The notes: a model not told the origin generated them from the letters alone. A stretch of 64,000 nucleotides of DNA from Pseudoips prasinana (GCA_951640165.1 OX621246.1:9511001-9575000); one strand, 5' to 3'; shown: positions 1-10,822, counted from the stretch's first letter. Numbers and translations are program-made.

Positions 1-235
1 TATAATGAAAGCAAATTATAGCACGTAGCGAAGTGTGCAATATCCACAAGTTTTGATTGGCCATCCGCTTCACTCTGATCCGATTATCGAATAACTTATA
101 ATAACAATCGAAGGCTCTATGACGTGATTCAGTTTGTTTTATCCCACGTGAAATGAATGTATTAAGTTTCTGAACGAGCAAATTGCTTCGCTTTATGTCA
201 CATGGAGTGAGTTAAATACAGGTTGTTACTCATGA

Positions 236-300
236 TAGCCACTTACCTTATAGGGTCAGCAGTTAAATTAAAGCAGAGCAGAGTTCATGCTGTCCGTAAA
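236..300. repeat. Short inverted-end repeat (GGACAGCA family), copy 1
   Basis: A piece running from a GGTCAGCA-like left end to TGCTGTCCGTAA on the right. It matches two better copies at about 11.94 and 12.08 kb, where the ends read GGACAGCA and CTGTCCGTAA, so the ends are roughly complementary. It directly abuts the tail of the SINE at 306-556. Class unknown; a small MITE is possible. Confidence 0.4.
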
Positions 301-305
301 CAATA

Positions 306-556
306 GTAACAATAATAATAATATGTGGGGACATTACGAACGGCCATCTTATCCCAAGCTAAGCAGAGGATGTAACTATGGAAACCAGATAACTAAAAGG
401 TATATTACATACGCTACTTTTCTTTTTAAAATCCATACTTACATAGCCCAGACTCAGGACAAACAGACATTTTCATGCACACAAATATCTGTCCCGGGCG
501 GGAATCAAACCCACGGCGTGAGAGGCACGCATTCACCAACCATGTCATCTGGCCCA
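306..556 (-). mobile_element. tRNA-derived SINE, family A
   Basis: Read on the minus strand it has a tRNA-like head, a body and an (ATT)n tail. The head carries a B-box-like GGGTTTGATTCCC (complement of GGGAATCAAACCC at about 501) and a degraded A box. The body includes a GTTTGTCCTGAGTCTGG stretch, and the tail is the AAT run at about 308-322. The same order occurs in the copies at 26.36 and 27.66 kb. It would be transcribed by RNA polymerase III and mobilised by a LINE in trans. This copy has diverged and its head is eroded. Confidence 0.8.
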
Positions 557-1186
557 TCAAAAGAGGTCGGGAAGGATGTTGTTCACTAGATAGAATCTTA
601 ACCCTTATGTTACTATAGTACTTAATAATAAGAGACAAAACACTAGTTAAAGCAGTACCCCATAACTACGCTCCAGCTTAAATGGACATTGATTCTTCTA
701 TATTGGAGCCATATCTATCTGGGCCAGGAGGTACTTGTATCTGGGCCAACTATGACAGTCTATCAAGCTTATATCGAAGTTACCGCCTATTATTGTAACT
801 CATGATCTTACTCCGAGCGACGGGCGCTGATTGCCATCTAGTTTATGGTGCAGGAATTAAGTTTATAGGTTTTAAATTTATGTGAGTACGGTTTAGTTAC
901 GTAGTTTTGGATTAGTTTAAATCTTTAGCGTTGTATTGTTGGATTACAACGGGTTTTACTGTATAATGTAGGACCCTCATAATGTAGATACGTTTTGAAT
1001 TCGCAGTATTGTTTGGAGATAGATTTCAAATCATACCGAAAGAGCTTGAAAGGGTGTAATATTATCGAAGAAATATTCGTAATTTTTTTGCCATTTATAG
1101 TTCTATGTGTTTAATCTTTACAACCCTAGCCTTTATAAGAAAGATACTTGCTCTTACTGCCATTATCTTGGTTATTACTTACTTAC
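557..1186. other. No recognised feature
   Basis: AT-rich single-copy-looking DNA with no open frame of note and no repeat that I recognise. Confidence 0.4.
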
Positions 1187-1389
1187 TCATCGTATGGTCA
1201 GTAATTACCCTAGTGTCAGACTTGTTCAAACCCCCCAGTAGGCCTCCGACATGGCTTCACGACTGATGTCTAATGACTACAACCGGGACACACAGCTTAA
1301 CCTGGCCTCCAAAGCATAGAGACGCTCAGAAATTAAACTACTTTAACAGTCACCCATCTATGGGCTGACCGCTAGTTGCTTAATTTTGC
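1187..1389 (+). repeat. Dispersed repeat family F, copy 1
   Basis: It shares an ordered set of blocks with copies at 13.93 kb, 8.30 kb and, inverted, 48.18 kb: TTACCCTAGTGTCAGA, then TTGTTCAA, GACATGGCTT, AATGACTACAACCGGGAC, and ATCTATGGGCTGACCGC near the end. No tRNA-like box or coding frame is visible. It is a non-autonomous interspersed repeat of unknown class. Confidence 0.6.
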
Positions 1390-1904
1390 CAGCTATGGTT
1401 ATTTAGAGATATAATTAAAATCATAGGGTTTTTCTGTTGTAGGCTCCGGACAACTTGGAGAGGTTGAAACTTCACAGAATAAACATAATCCTCTTTACAG
1501 TTTAGAAATGTTCGGTGCCATTTGTCTTCCACAGACTCAATTTTTTATCTTTAAACACTATTCGTATTTATAAATAATATTTGTTTTGGCTACTAAAATA
1601 ATATTATTAATAGTGCTGGTGACCGAATTGCGGCCAGCAGCACTGTTAATTAATTTTAGCTTTATATTTACTGTACGGCGAACGGTTTGATTTATGCTTT
1701 ATCAATTTTGAGATTAGACGTACCTTTTTAATTGTGAATAGTGCTATAAAATTAAAATTAAATAGTTTGGAAGATGTTTTCAATATGATATGATCTTTCA
1801 CATACAACAGTGAACATACCTTTATTCTTCTGGTTGCGGGCATTTTCCAGTCCCCGGTGGTCCTGGTAACACTGCGTCCAGTGATGAACTATTGTGCTCG
1901 CCGC
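1390..1904. other. No recognised feature
   Basis: AT-rich sequence. The end next to the LINE remnant, about 1830-1904, is more GC-rich and may be 3' sequence of that element, but I cannot show it. Confidence 0.3.
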
Positions 1905-2308
1905 TCCAACTAAACTTCCCTGTCTAACCCTGCAACATAGATAAATTGCAGAATCTTTTTGGCAGGAGTACCGATAACATCTTCCTGGTGCAAGAAGTGT
2001 TGGCCCCGGACGGTGTTACGTTTATGCATCGGTGGTTCACAGTGACAGAACAGATGTAGAGGTGTTTCGTCCGCGTTATTGCAAAATCTACACACTGTAC
2101 AGTCTCCGATGCCCACCGTAGACAGGTGTTTCCTGAGACGGCAATGTCCCATTAACACCCTAGTTATGATGCATAACATAACAGTGAACATTTCAGTCGG
2201 CCATGTTTCTAGAAAACAAAGTGGATAGATAACACCTACATCTGCATCTGCTGAAATAGGTGTTAACAAAGGAAACCAGTGTTGCCACTGTGCTAAGTGT
2301 TTGCCAGT
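1905..2308 (-). pseudogene. LINE C-terminal remnant with a Cys/His zinc-binding tail
   Basis: The minus-strand frame (1910-2338, 142 aa) ends in a module typical of the region after the RNase H domain in non-LTR retrotransposon ORF2 proteins. Within the frame, a GHCRLRKHL stretch (residues about 65-72) is followed by Cys80, Cys83, Cys86, His95, Cys98 and Cys100. No reverse transcriptase or RNase H core is present. The first ten residues come from the abutting SINE at 2311, so the LINE part starts near 2308. The copy is 5'-truncated. By family knowledge, tails like this occur in RNase H-bearing LINEs of the I/R1/LOA groups; I cannot pick among them. Not a host gene. Confidence 0.65.
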
Positions 2309-2400
2309 GTTTATCGTTCGTAGCTTAACGCAGAGCATCTATCTCGTATAGGTAGAGGGTGCTGGTTCGAGACCCGTCGGACGATTACATTTATGATTTC
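2309..2400 (+). mobile_element. tRNA-derived SINE head, family D, copy 1
   Basis: A 90-base tRNA-like unit: A-box-like TAGCTTAACGCAGAGC near 2320, then B-box GGTTCGAGACCC near 2364, followed by GATTACATTTATGATTT. A second copy lies inverted at 37.77 kb with the same blocks. It joins the LINE remnant on its left with no spacer, so one element probably inserted into or beside the other. Confidence 0.6.
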
Positions 2401-3411
2401 CTTTTTTGAGACCACCATCAATATTCATCAATAGGTGCAACTCTATTCTCTCATTCTGATTATTCAATGGCATGCCACTGCGACATGACCAAGGAGGGAT
2501 CAAGGGTAGAACTGACAGATTTAATAGCTCTCGAGGCAAGTGAATGTAACACCACCAAGTTTCACTCCGGGTACATACTACCGGGAAATTTCCCTAAAGT
2601 CCCTATAATACTTTCTTTTCACCCATGACCCGGTTTTTGAAACTATGACCTTATTATCGCTATGGAATATAAGTCTTCTACTCCAACGTAATTTTTTCGG
2701 AAAATAAAAACATATAAGAGTTCAACAATAAACTCATAAAAACGGTGATTATGGTCTATACGTGTTATATGAGCGCTATTTAAATAATGGATTAGGCAAT
2801 ATTATTTTTATATGAAATCAATCCCATTACAATTAATTTATTTACTAAAACTCAATGCACAAAGTTTTTATTCACGTAGACTTTAAAAAAATTGCTTGTA
2901 AATAGTCAAAATATCTTTGTAGTTAAGTATTCATAATTATTTCTAGGTACTGAAGATACTTATATGTTTGGCTTACATGAATACACTGCATAACCCAAGC
3001 GATTCATCAAAAATACGCGACTTATTAATGAGGTGGTAAAATAACTGGGTTATTGTTTACAACATTAGACCGTGTTACTTGACCGTAGAAGACGTAGTTC
3101 GGAGCCTTTTTGAGAGGCTGATAATATTTAGTGTGTTTTTTTATTTGCTGGTTCATTTCTTATAATCGAGTTTTACAAATAATTTAATAAGTTAAGCCTA
3201 ACTTATAAAACACGGTACTCGTAACGAAAATAAGTGCCTTACATAGGTACAAATAAAAATATCGGACCAAATGTAATTTAGGAACCTTTCAAAGTATTAG
3301 GAACCAATTTTGAAACGTTCAAGTTATGAAAGAAAATTAGATTAATTTGGTTTTCTACGATTTTATGAGACTCATTTATTATTAGTGTTTAGAGGTATTT
3401 ACCCAATGATA
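2401..3411. other. No recognised feature
   Basis: AT-rich DNA without coding signal or known repeat. Confidence 0.4.
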
Positions 3412-3575
3412 TTTTTTAAAGATAACACCCACCAGATAAATGAATCCCTGTGCGGCGGGGTACTTTACTAAAATATCTGTAATTGATGTCAGGCACAAAG
3501 TAACTACTACATATGGTTCACACAAATAGTCGTCCTGTGCAGGAATCGAACCCCGGCGTTGAACATCGAACATCA
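3412..3575 (-). mobile_element. tRNA-derived SINE, family B (degraded)
   Basis: On the minus strand: a B-box-like GGGGTTCGATTCC, a TTGTGTGAACCATA body block, TAAAGTACCCCGC, a short GTTATC segment and a terminal A/T run. The blocks match the better copies at 38.5, 59.7 and 61.5 kb. The tRNA-like head is cut short on its 5' side. Confidence 0.7.
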
Positions 3576-4003
3576 AAGTCGACGAATATAAGTCGTTAAT
3601 ATACTACCTAAACAAGTTAAGTAAACAATACCAAAGCTTACTTTAGTATCTAAGCCCCTAAAATATTATGCCATTGTTATTAAAACCAGGCAAAATGATC
3701 ATTGCTAATGCCCGTAAAATTCGATAGTTTGATATTAAAATCACGTATGGTATATAATAGAGAAGCAGCCACCTGCCGCCGGTTTAATCTGAATATAAAT
3801 TGTCCGTAATTAAAGTGAACTCGGACATGGGGCGAATAAATGCGACCACTTGAAACAAAGCCTTGAGGGTTGCTCCAAGTTAAAAGCGAGAATGACACAG
3901 TTTCTATTATTTCTCTTTTACTTTATTTCGTCTTCGTTTTTAGTATAACGCCAAGAAAAAATAAATTCCTTTATTTATACCATTTTCTTTTATATCATCA
4001 TAG
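3576..4003. other. No recognised feature
   Basis: AT-rich with no coding signal or recognised repeat. The 72-residue minus-strand frame at 3680-3898 resembles nothing I know. Confidence 0.35.
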
Positions 4004-4222
4004 AATATCATAACCCCATCTCATCCCGTGGGGGGCGTAGAAATCGTCCGAGGGAATACCTACCAGAGAACGGGCAGCAGCGTTTTTCACTGAACTATGA
4101 CCATCAAACTGCGATCGCCAACCCGTCTGCCAAGTCTAGCGATTATGGCCTTTCCCCCAAACATTGGGGAGGCTTTTGTCCAGCTGTGGACGTACTTTGG
4201 CTGAAATGATGATGATGATGAA
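4004..4222 (+). mobile_element. LINE-tailed non-autonomous element, copy 1
   Basis: Starts near CCCCATCTCATCC and contains GAGAACGGGCAGCAGCG, ACTGCGATCGCCAA and CGATTATG. It ends with TTTTGTCCAGCTGTGGACG, ACTTTGGCTGAAATG and an (ATG)n tail. That end closely matches the coding end of LINE II fragments in this window (GGCCTTTGTCCAGCAGTGG on their sense strand). SINE-like partners often share a LINE 3' end, so RTE-type mobilisation is inferred. No pol III boxes are evident. Other copies: 8.5 kb (inverted), 24.8 and 41.7 kb. Confidence 0.65.
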
Positions 4223-5215
4223 CTTCAGCATTAGTTACGGAAAGAATACCTGCAGTGCTAGTATTCTAGTTGCCCGGAGTGATTGCCGCCGTACGTATAT
4301 AAAATTAGCCATACAAACAAAAAATAAAAGATATTTAGTTAAAAGACTATATAATCATAAGAAAAATCTATTATAAAGCAAAACAACACTACTTTCACTG
4401 TTACAAAAGTATATTTGTGACAGTAAAAGTATTCAGCATTGCTATGGAAATGGTTACATAATATTAAACGGTTTCAATTAATTGGTACAGTCCATAGCTA
4501 TTTCATTGCTGCAGCCAAGGTCATTACGGTGTCCACTTTTACTGCCGGCGTATTTATTTTAAGTTACTTTAAAATAAGGATAATTTAACACTATTTAACA
4601 TTTTCCTCATTTTAAACATTTACTCACAAAGTCAAGAGTTTTAACCGATATCGATGTGGCGTCGCCGGTACCTTATTGAAAAAGTATTTAAATTCTTCTA
4701 CAAACAGAATGATATCAATGAATTCAAGCTGCAATACCAGTTAAAAAAACAATTACATTTTCGTTTCTATAAGTACTTCGCCCATCACTTGCACCATTCA
4801 TATCTCGTTGAGCCCTTGTAATTCGAGCTCAAACGACGCCATATTTTTTCCAAAAGCTTTTGTGGGAAGTGGTGCTAAATTTGGAGGAACATGTCGCATT
4901 TGAGTCTTGGATAAGTCGAGAATATGCTCTGGCACTAGCAGTGCACGTGCCAAGTTTTAACTTCGTCACCAATACCGACTAGATAAACTGCAACATATTA
5001 AAACATTTTCTTTAAAAATAGCTTAGTATCGTCCGGATCCAATTAGTTTGAAAGAGATAAATATTATGTTTCCATAGTCTGTCTATAGTCATGAGAATAG
5101 ACAGACACACGTAATAATGTAACACATAATATTAAAAATCATAGAAAGAATGGCAGAGTTGTAATCCTTGCAAGTGCGCGGGAGTTTAAGGTATAAGAAA
5201 AAGTATTTATTTTTA
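4223..5215. other. No recognised feature
   Basis: AT-rich DNA, no repeat or gene recognised. Confidence 0.35.
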
Positions 5216-5398
5216 CTAGCTGTGCCGCGCGGTATTACCCGCGTTAAACTTTATAAATTATAGCCTATGTGTTAATCCAGGGTGTCAGCTAACTCCATAC
5301 CAAATTTTATTTAAATGGCTCAAGCCGTTTAGACGTGAAGAAGTAACAAACATACACACTCACAGTCACAAACTTTCGCCTTTATAATATTAGTGTAA
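5216..5398 (-). mobile_element. Short Helitron-like element, copy 1
   Basis: On the minus strand it begins TTACACTAATATTATAAAGG (the family start is TCACACTAAT) and ends in a GC hairpin (ACGCGGGTAAT then ACCGCGCGG) followed by CACAGCTAG|T. A hairpin just before a terminal CTAG, with insertion between A and T and no target duplication, is the Helitron signature. At 183 bp with no open frame it can only be non-autonomous. Confidence 0.8.
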
Positions 5399-6147
5399 TT
5401 TTTAACGATTTTGGTTTTGTTCCTTACAAAACAGGAATACATACATAAGGAATGCACCTTAATATTACATAATAGTACATTATAGAAACACAATAATGTG
5501 AAAACATTCTCAGTAATGCACAACATAAAAGTAATTATTCTTTATTGTAATAATATTTATATTTTGTATAAGCTAGAGCGAGACTAAAAGAATACATAAA
5601 TGGGTAGAAAAGGTACACAAATCTCTTTTTTTTTTCTTAAAATGTTTCCAAGTAAATTCCCTATAGAATTTCTTAAAAATAAACCAACGCGAATTCCTAC
5701 CTACCTATACAGCAAAAGATCACCTTAACAATGCTGAGGTGTACTTTAGACCTTTGTAGACGCTCATTGAGAGCAAACTATGCATAAAGTTGCCAGCCTT
5801 TAACAAAAATATCCTGGAATTTATTTTTGTTCAGTGTGTCTTGAGTAAGCTTGCCGTTAAAAACCAAACACCCAACTAGTAAAAGATGTATCTTTTGAAC
5901 AGATAAATTGATGAATTGAAACTTATCTAGGAACCACGTCATTTAAAAAGTTATAAAATCGGCCCAAGCCGTAATTAGGAATTACGTACCTACTGTATCA
6001 TATGTATTGTGTATTTTTTAAATTAGGTTACTTGACATAGGCAGTATCATACATTGAGATGAAGTAGATACATGATAGTTCGAAATAAATCTGGCATAAT
6101 TTGCAGTGGTTTGATAAACTAATTAAAAATTACATTTCAACATATTT
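5399..6147. other. No recognised feature
   Basis: AT-rich DNA; the open frames here are short and look random. Confidence 0.35.
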
Positions 6148-6325
6148 TCATTAAGAATGATATAGGTAAAATGACTGCTACGTTAACGTCGGCACTGGGC
6201 ATTGGGTCCTGAGTTCAAATACCGGGTGAGGCCAAAAAAATGGCATTGGTTATATTGAACGTATTGTTTTCAACTTAGGATTGAAAATGTCAAAAAACAC
6301 CCCAGTCATTTTACATCATTAAGAA
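6148..6325. mobile_element. Small element flanked by a 10-bp direct repeat
   Basis: TCATTAAGAA occurs at 6148-6157 and again at 6316-6325, like a target-site duplication. Inside, near the two ends, lie GTAAAATGACTG (6166-6177) and its exact complement CAGTCATTTTAC (6303-6314). A GAGTTCAAATACCGGG block near 6212 resembles a pol III B box. It could be a SINE or a small inverted-repeat element; only one copy is seen here. Confidence 0.55.
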
Positions 6326-6529
6326 ATCTACATTAACAAAATGATTTCATTACTAATTTTAGTATATATTAAGGAAGGCAAAAAATTCAAAAAAAGTTTT
6401 GAAAAAGTGGCTTCTTTCCAATGTGTTTTACGATCTCAATGAGTATTTTGCCAAAAAGTAGTCCTTTTTTCTATAAATTGAAATAAATAATGTATATGTG
6501 TAATAAAAAATGTACTATGTTTAATTCGT

Positions 6530-6645
6530 AAGCCTTATTGTTGCACGCCCGATACGGGTAGCTGTTGATACTCAAAATTGTATATCATCCACAACCATGT
6601 ACACAGTTTTAGCAATAAATAAATCTTTATCTTTAAATCTTTATA
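6530..6645 (+). mobile_element. LINE 3' end with (ATCTTT)n tail
   Basis: A 3' UTR-like stretch beginning near TTGCACGCCCGATACGGG, with an AATAAATAAA signal followed by short ATCTTT repeats at about 6621-6643. Simple-repeat tails after AATAAA are usual for insect CR1/Jockey-like LINEs. No coding part remains. Confidence 0.5.
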
Positions 6646-8118
6646 ACATTTGGCGGTACTGGTCATTGAACGCTTTGGACAATACTATCGATCGTTCTCC
6701 TAGGGGGAACTTTGTTAAGAACTTGGTCCTCTTTACATATTTTGTGACACATTACCCCTTTGAGTTCCGTGCAGAATATTGAAAGGGGAAGAATGTTATA
6801 ACTCGCCTGTGTGTCTTTGTTTTGAACAATGGCCTTGCAATGTATGCTTTTGTTTAAAAATAGAATTCAAATTCTGTTTGTCGATAATTTCAGTGTGTTT
6901 CGTTTCACCTTTTTAGGGTTCTTTGGTAAATTATTAGATCTGTGATTTATATTTGATCATAATATACAATCTAATTGCAAATGGAACGTCGTTTTGTCGA
7001 TGGGTAATATGGCAACAATTATTTGTCATTATTTTGTGAAAACACCGGAATCTAATTTTGAATGCCACCTTCTTTTCACAATTCTTTTCGCAATGATTTA
7101 ATACTTGGTTTAATAAAACATCATAATAAATTCTTTGGGGAGAGTTTTGTCCAACAATGGACGTACTTTAGCTGCCTTGATGAATAAAGACATCTAAAGG
7201 ATGAGTTTTTGGGAATTCTACCCCTAAAGGTCTGGAAGAAAGTAAAGTAAACTGTGTTGAAAACATTGATATTTGTAATTGCAAAAACATTCGCCAGTTT
7301 GCTAAGAGTTGTATTGATTCAATTAAGAAATAATTCAACAACTTATATTTAATAGATATGATAATTTAATTGTTAATTTTTTAAATTATTTAGCCTTTAG
7401 TGAAAAAAATTATGTTTCTACGTTTCTCTGTTTTTACTTTTATCCGAATTTAAATGTTTATTTTTAGGTTAAGTTTAATTTGCATTAGTATTATAGTATT
7501 AAATATTGTTTGTTTTTTGTGTTTAGTATATTTTGTGACTATTTTTTTTATGAATGTTGTATACATCTGTAGAGATTTAATACCTAGTCTTAAACTCAAT
7601 AACTTGTCATCTTCAAATGTTTAGTGTGTCGATGATATATCTATTATAATAAATAAATAAAAAATAAGACATATTGTGAGGAAGTCTGCTGCTTGCAATT
7701 TTAAAGCATGAAAATAAATATTCAGACTTTTAATACTCGATATAGCTAATTTATCACAGTAATATTTACATTGCAAAATAGTTCTGTCAGTTACGTTGAT
7801 TGCCATTTCAATTTAATATAATGTGTGAATTAAGTAGTCATTTAAAATTTAATGCAGAAGGCCTGTGAAGTAGAGCGTATACTGTGACAATGGCTCAATT
7901 ATAACGAAAAACAGCTCGTTGGCGAAATATTAAAATATATGATTGAGTACTGATCCTCCAGGGCTGTCAAAATTAAGTGTGCTTGTTCTTAGTTAAACGA
8001 TGTAACTATTTTTGTATTTGGCAAGGGATCAGTTTTTTTTATTTATTTTTGTAGCACAGTCCACCACTCTATCTTAAGAACAGTAACTTCATTATATTTC
8101 TTTTTATAAGTTGTATAA
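6646..8118. other. Mostly unrecognised; contains a LINE-tail scrap at 7137-7190
   Basis: AT-rich. The only recognised piece, at about 7137-7190, reads GGGGAGAGTTTTGTCCAACA then TGGACGTACTTTAGCTG. It is the 3' end shared by the LINE-tailed element family and LINE II (plus orientation). Confidence 0.4.
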
Positions 8119-8187
8119 GTATAACTAACATATGTCCTAGACTTCTTTTTACCACAAAAAGAAGTCTAGGACATATTTTAGTTATAC
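8119..8187. repeat. Inverted repeat, 32-bp arms, 5-base spacer
   Basis: Left arm 8119-8150, spacer ACCAC, right arm 8156-8187. Arms are complementary with one mismatch. No known element surrounds it. Transcripts across it would fold into a long hairpin. Confidence 0.9.
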
Positions 8188-8299
8188 TCAACCCCAAAAT
8201 ATGTATTGTCAAAAATTAGCTATCATTAAAGGATGTTCATGATGCTAGTTTTAGTGGTAAGCATAATTTAAAAATAAACTTTTTTTTTCAATTGTTTGC

Positions 8300-8830
8300 T
8301 AATTGAGTTGTGGTTACCAATGTATCTAAGTGGTTCAAGCCGACCGTTAGACACCTGACATGGCAACTACTGCTGTCCAATGACTACAACCATGTCTGAT
8401 AGCAACAGTCTTTAAGATATATCAGAGACCTATTGGGCGGCTTAAACAACTCTAACATTAGGGTAAACACACCCATACTTATCGTTAGTAAGTTACAGCT
8501 GTAAGAATCCACTGTTGGACAAAAGCCTCCCCCAAGAATCATCTTGAGGGATATGCCATAATCTTCACGCTTGGCAGACGGATTAGCGATCGCAGTATGA
8601 TGGTCATAATACTCAGAAAGAAGCTACTGCCCGTCTTCTAGTAGATATTTCCTCACGTCGACTTCTACGTCCCTCACCTGATGAGATGAGGTGATGATAT
8701 ACCCTTGACATACCCTTCGAAGCATGGACACACTCAGAAAACACCACCGGCGATCTCTCATATAAAGATTGATCGTGCGCCTAGGTGCTTAACCTTGCCG
8801 ATCGTTTACGGACTGGTAACCCTATCTTTC
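8300..8830 (+). repeat. Repeat family F, rearranged, with an inserted element
   Basis: The plus-strand left part of family F lies at about 8310-8415 (GACATGGCAACTACTGC, CCAATGACTACAACC). At about 8421-8466 a piece of the same family runs inverted (GGGCGGCTTAAACAACTC, TTAGGGTAA). Then comes the LINE-tailed element (8495-8700, minus), and the plus-strand right part of family F resumes at about 8705-8830 (CGAAGCATGG, GCCGATCGTTTACGGACTGG). Confidence 0.5.
8495..8700 (-). mobile_element. LINE-tailed non-autonomous element, copy 2
   Basis: Minus-strand copy of the element at 4004-4222. Plus-strand landmarks are CCACTGTTGGACAAAAGCCT (the tail), GCAGACGGATTAGCGATCGC, CAGTATGATGGTCAT, TACTGCCCGTCTTC and CTGATGAGATGAGGTGATG at its 5' end. 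It sits inside a family F repeat. Confidence 0.65.
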
Positions 8831-9458
8831 TATGAGTTTTATACAAGTGTTTGATATATGGAGCAACTCGCAATCTTCTTTGTGTATCTATATGGCTTTG
8901 TACGAGTAAGAAGTATATTTTTTATATCGTACCAAGTGGTCATTAAAGATATTTTTACGCCTTCTAACTGTTTGTAATAATGATGTGAATAAGTACAAAA
9001 ACAACTGTTTTACATTGTATCAATTCTTTTAAAATAATAACCTCATCAAAGAATGATAATTATCTGTTTTTTTTACGATATAGCCAACCCTATATACGAT
9101 ACCCACACCCTTTATTAAGCTCGAGTAGCAGCAGCATTACCAACAATAAATCAACAGCGAGCCATAATTTCTCATTACGCGCCATGATAAATCATTTAAC
9201 TAGAAAATAGCCTAAATTAAACTTTATTGGTTACGATCGACCCAAGGCTAAGTACGTCAATAGCAGATTCAATTTTCTAATGCAATTATAGGATTAATTA
9301 GATTAGAGGGTTTTGGTGGTTTTATTCTAAATTATAGGCTATATTTACGCCGAATCTCCAGAGTGTAAGGGACAGCGTAGCGGGAATTTATACTATCATA
9401 CTATGCATTCTTTATCTATATACGCTTAGTACGAAGTAAAAAAGGAACGTGGGAATCG
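8831..9458. other. No recognised feature
   Basis: AT-rich sequence with no coding or repeat signal that I can name. Confidence 0.35.
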
Positions 9459-9459
9459 A

Positions 9460-9632
9460 GCTAATAATATAAAGGTGGAAGTTTTTGAGTGTCTATGTTT
9501 TTTACTTATTCACGTCTAAACGGCTGGAGCGATTTTAATAAAATTAGGTATGGAGTTAGCTGACACCCTGGATTAACACATAGGCTATAATTTATAAAGT
9601 TTAACACGGGTAAAACTACGGGATACAGCTAG
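9460..9632 (+). mobile_element. Short Helitron-like element, copy 2
   Basis: The 5' end is diverged (CTAATAATATAAAGGTGGAA). The body carries ACGTCTAAACGGCTGGAGCG and the AACACATAGGCTATAATTTA block. The 3' end has ACACGGGTAAAACTACGGG and GATACAGCTAG followed by T. Its body closely matches the inverted copy at 5216-5398, including the GTTAGCTGACACCCTGGATT block. Confidence 0.75.
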
Positions 9633-9694
9633 TGTAATATAATTTTCTTGTGATCCAGTGCTGGGTTAGTTGTTTGAATGGCGTCACATGGTGA

Positions 9695-10080
9695 CTAGCC
9701 TGGTTGGCGTAGTGGTTAGTGACCCTGGCGGTTGATCCCCGTCCTGGGGCTCTACCGGCTAAGTCGCTGAACATCGATTTCTTAAATGGCGTTCAAATAA
9801 ATAAAGGTTAAAAATGACTTAATTAATCTTTAAATCGGCTTCAACGTTGACAATCGATTCCGGACTATTTATGACGTCACATGTGGTCATGGAAGCCGAT
9901 TTAACGATTGATTAAATCATTTTTAAACTTTATTATTTGAACGCCATGTAAGTAATCGATGTTCGGCGACTTAGCCGGTAGAGCTCCAGGACTAATATTT
10001 GTGCGATGATTTTGTTCTATTTTGTCTGGTAGTACAAGCTCTGCCTAGTTTGGGATCGCATGGCAGTTTGTTCGTTATTC
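9695..10080 (+). mobile_element. SINE (family A-like) split by a MITE
   Basis: The tRNA-like head at about 9695-9740 has A-box-like TTGGCGTAGTGGTTAG and a degraded B box. The body resumes after the MITE at about 9993 with AATATTTGTGCGATGA, then AGTACAAGCTCTGCCTAG and TTTGGGATCGCATGGC, the same order as the other family A copies. The insertion lies just after the B box, in the AGGACAAATATTTGTG segment. Confidence 0.7.
9741..9992. mobile_element. Long-inverted-repeat MITE, copy 1
   Basis: Ends are GTCCTGGGGCTCTACCGGC and the complementary GCCGGTAGAGCTCCAGGAC. The inverted arms extend about 95-100 bases inward, through CATCGATT, GGCGTTCAAATAA and AAATCGGCTTC, around a short centre with TATGACGTCACATGTGG. 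At about 250 bp with no coding capacity it is a fold-back/MITE-type DNA transposon derivative. A second copy is at 22.49 kb. Confidence 0.85.
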
Positions 10081-10567
10081 CAAGTTAATTATTTATGGGT
10101 ACCAAAAGTAACAAAGCTTCGTTCTAATAGGGACTCGGATTCTATAATACGTTATATTTTTGTGACTCTTACTTAGCCCACCCTATGTCATAGTCATAGA
10201 ATTTGTATATTTGATCTATTAGTTAGGATGCAATTTTACAATGTCTGCACAAAGGCTTCAAGGTTAGCTAGGCTAAACGAATTCAGCTGCTTTCGGCGTC
10301 TGATTTAAACTTTTGATTGAAATATAAATCATTTTATAGCTATTCAGGCTTTAAAAGCATATTTATAAAATAAAATGAAAAAGAATGATCAAAACCATTT
10401 CAGTAGGTACCTATTTTTTTAAAGTTGGCTAACAAACTATATATATGTTTCTCGATTCACATCACTACATCCAGTTGAAGTGAGTATAAACAAAAAATAT
10501 AATAATTTTAAATATCACCTCTAAAGTAAATTTTCTTGCAAATCCCAACAAGTGGACGTGTAATACA
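10081..10567. other. No recognised feature
   Basis: AT-rich; nothing recognised. Confidence 0.35.
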
Positions 10568-10708
10568 CCTTTTTAAGGTTCCGTAGCCAAATGGCAAAGA
10601 ACGGGACCCTTATAGATTCGTCATGTCTGTCTGTCTGTCCGTCCGTATGTCACAGCCACTTTTTTCCGGAACTATAAGAGCTGTACTGTTGAAACTTGGT
10701 ACGTAGGT

Positions 10709-10822
10709 AATAAAATTTGCACGCCATAATTATGTGGCAGAATATGTGAATGTATTAAACTATGTAACATCTATTTTGTACCATGTTCTTGCAAATAAAC
10801 GATTGATTGATTGATTGATTCT
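10709..10822 (+). mobile_element. LINE 3' end with (GATT)n tail, nested in family K
   Basis: From about TAATAAAATTTGCACGCC through ATGTGGCAGAATATGTGAA and TGTTCTTGCAAATAAACG to a run of GATT units. This matches the pattern of an insect CR1-like LINE 3' UTR with a GATT tail. It interrupts family K sequence on both sides. Confidence 0.6.
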
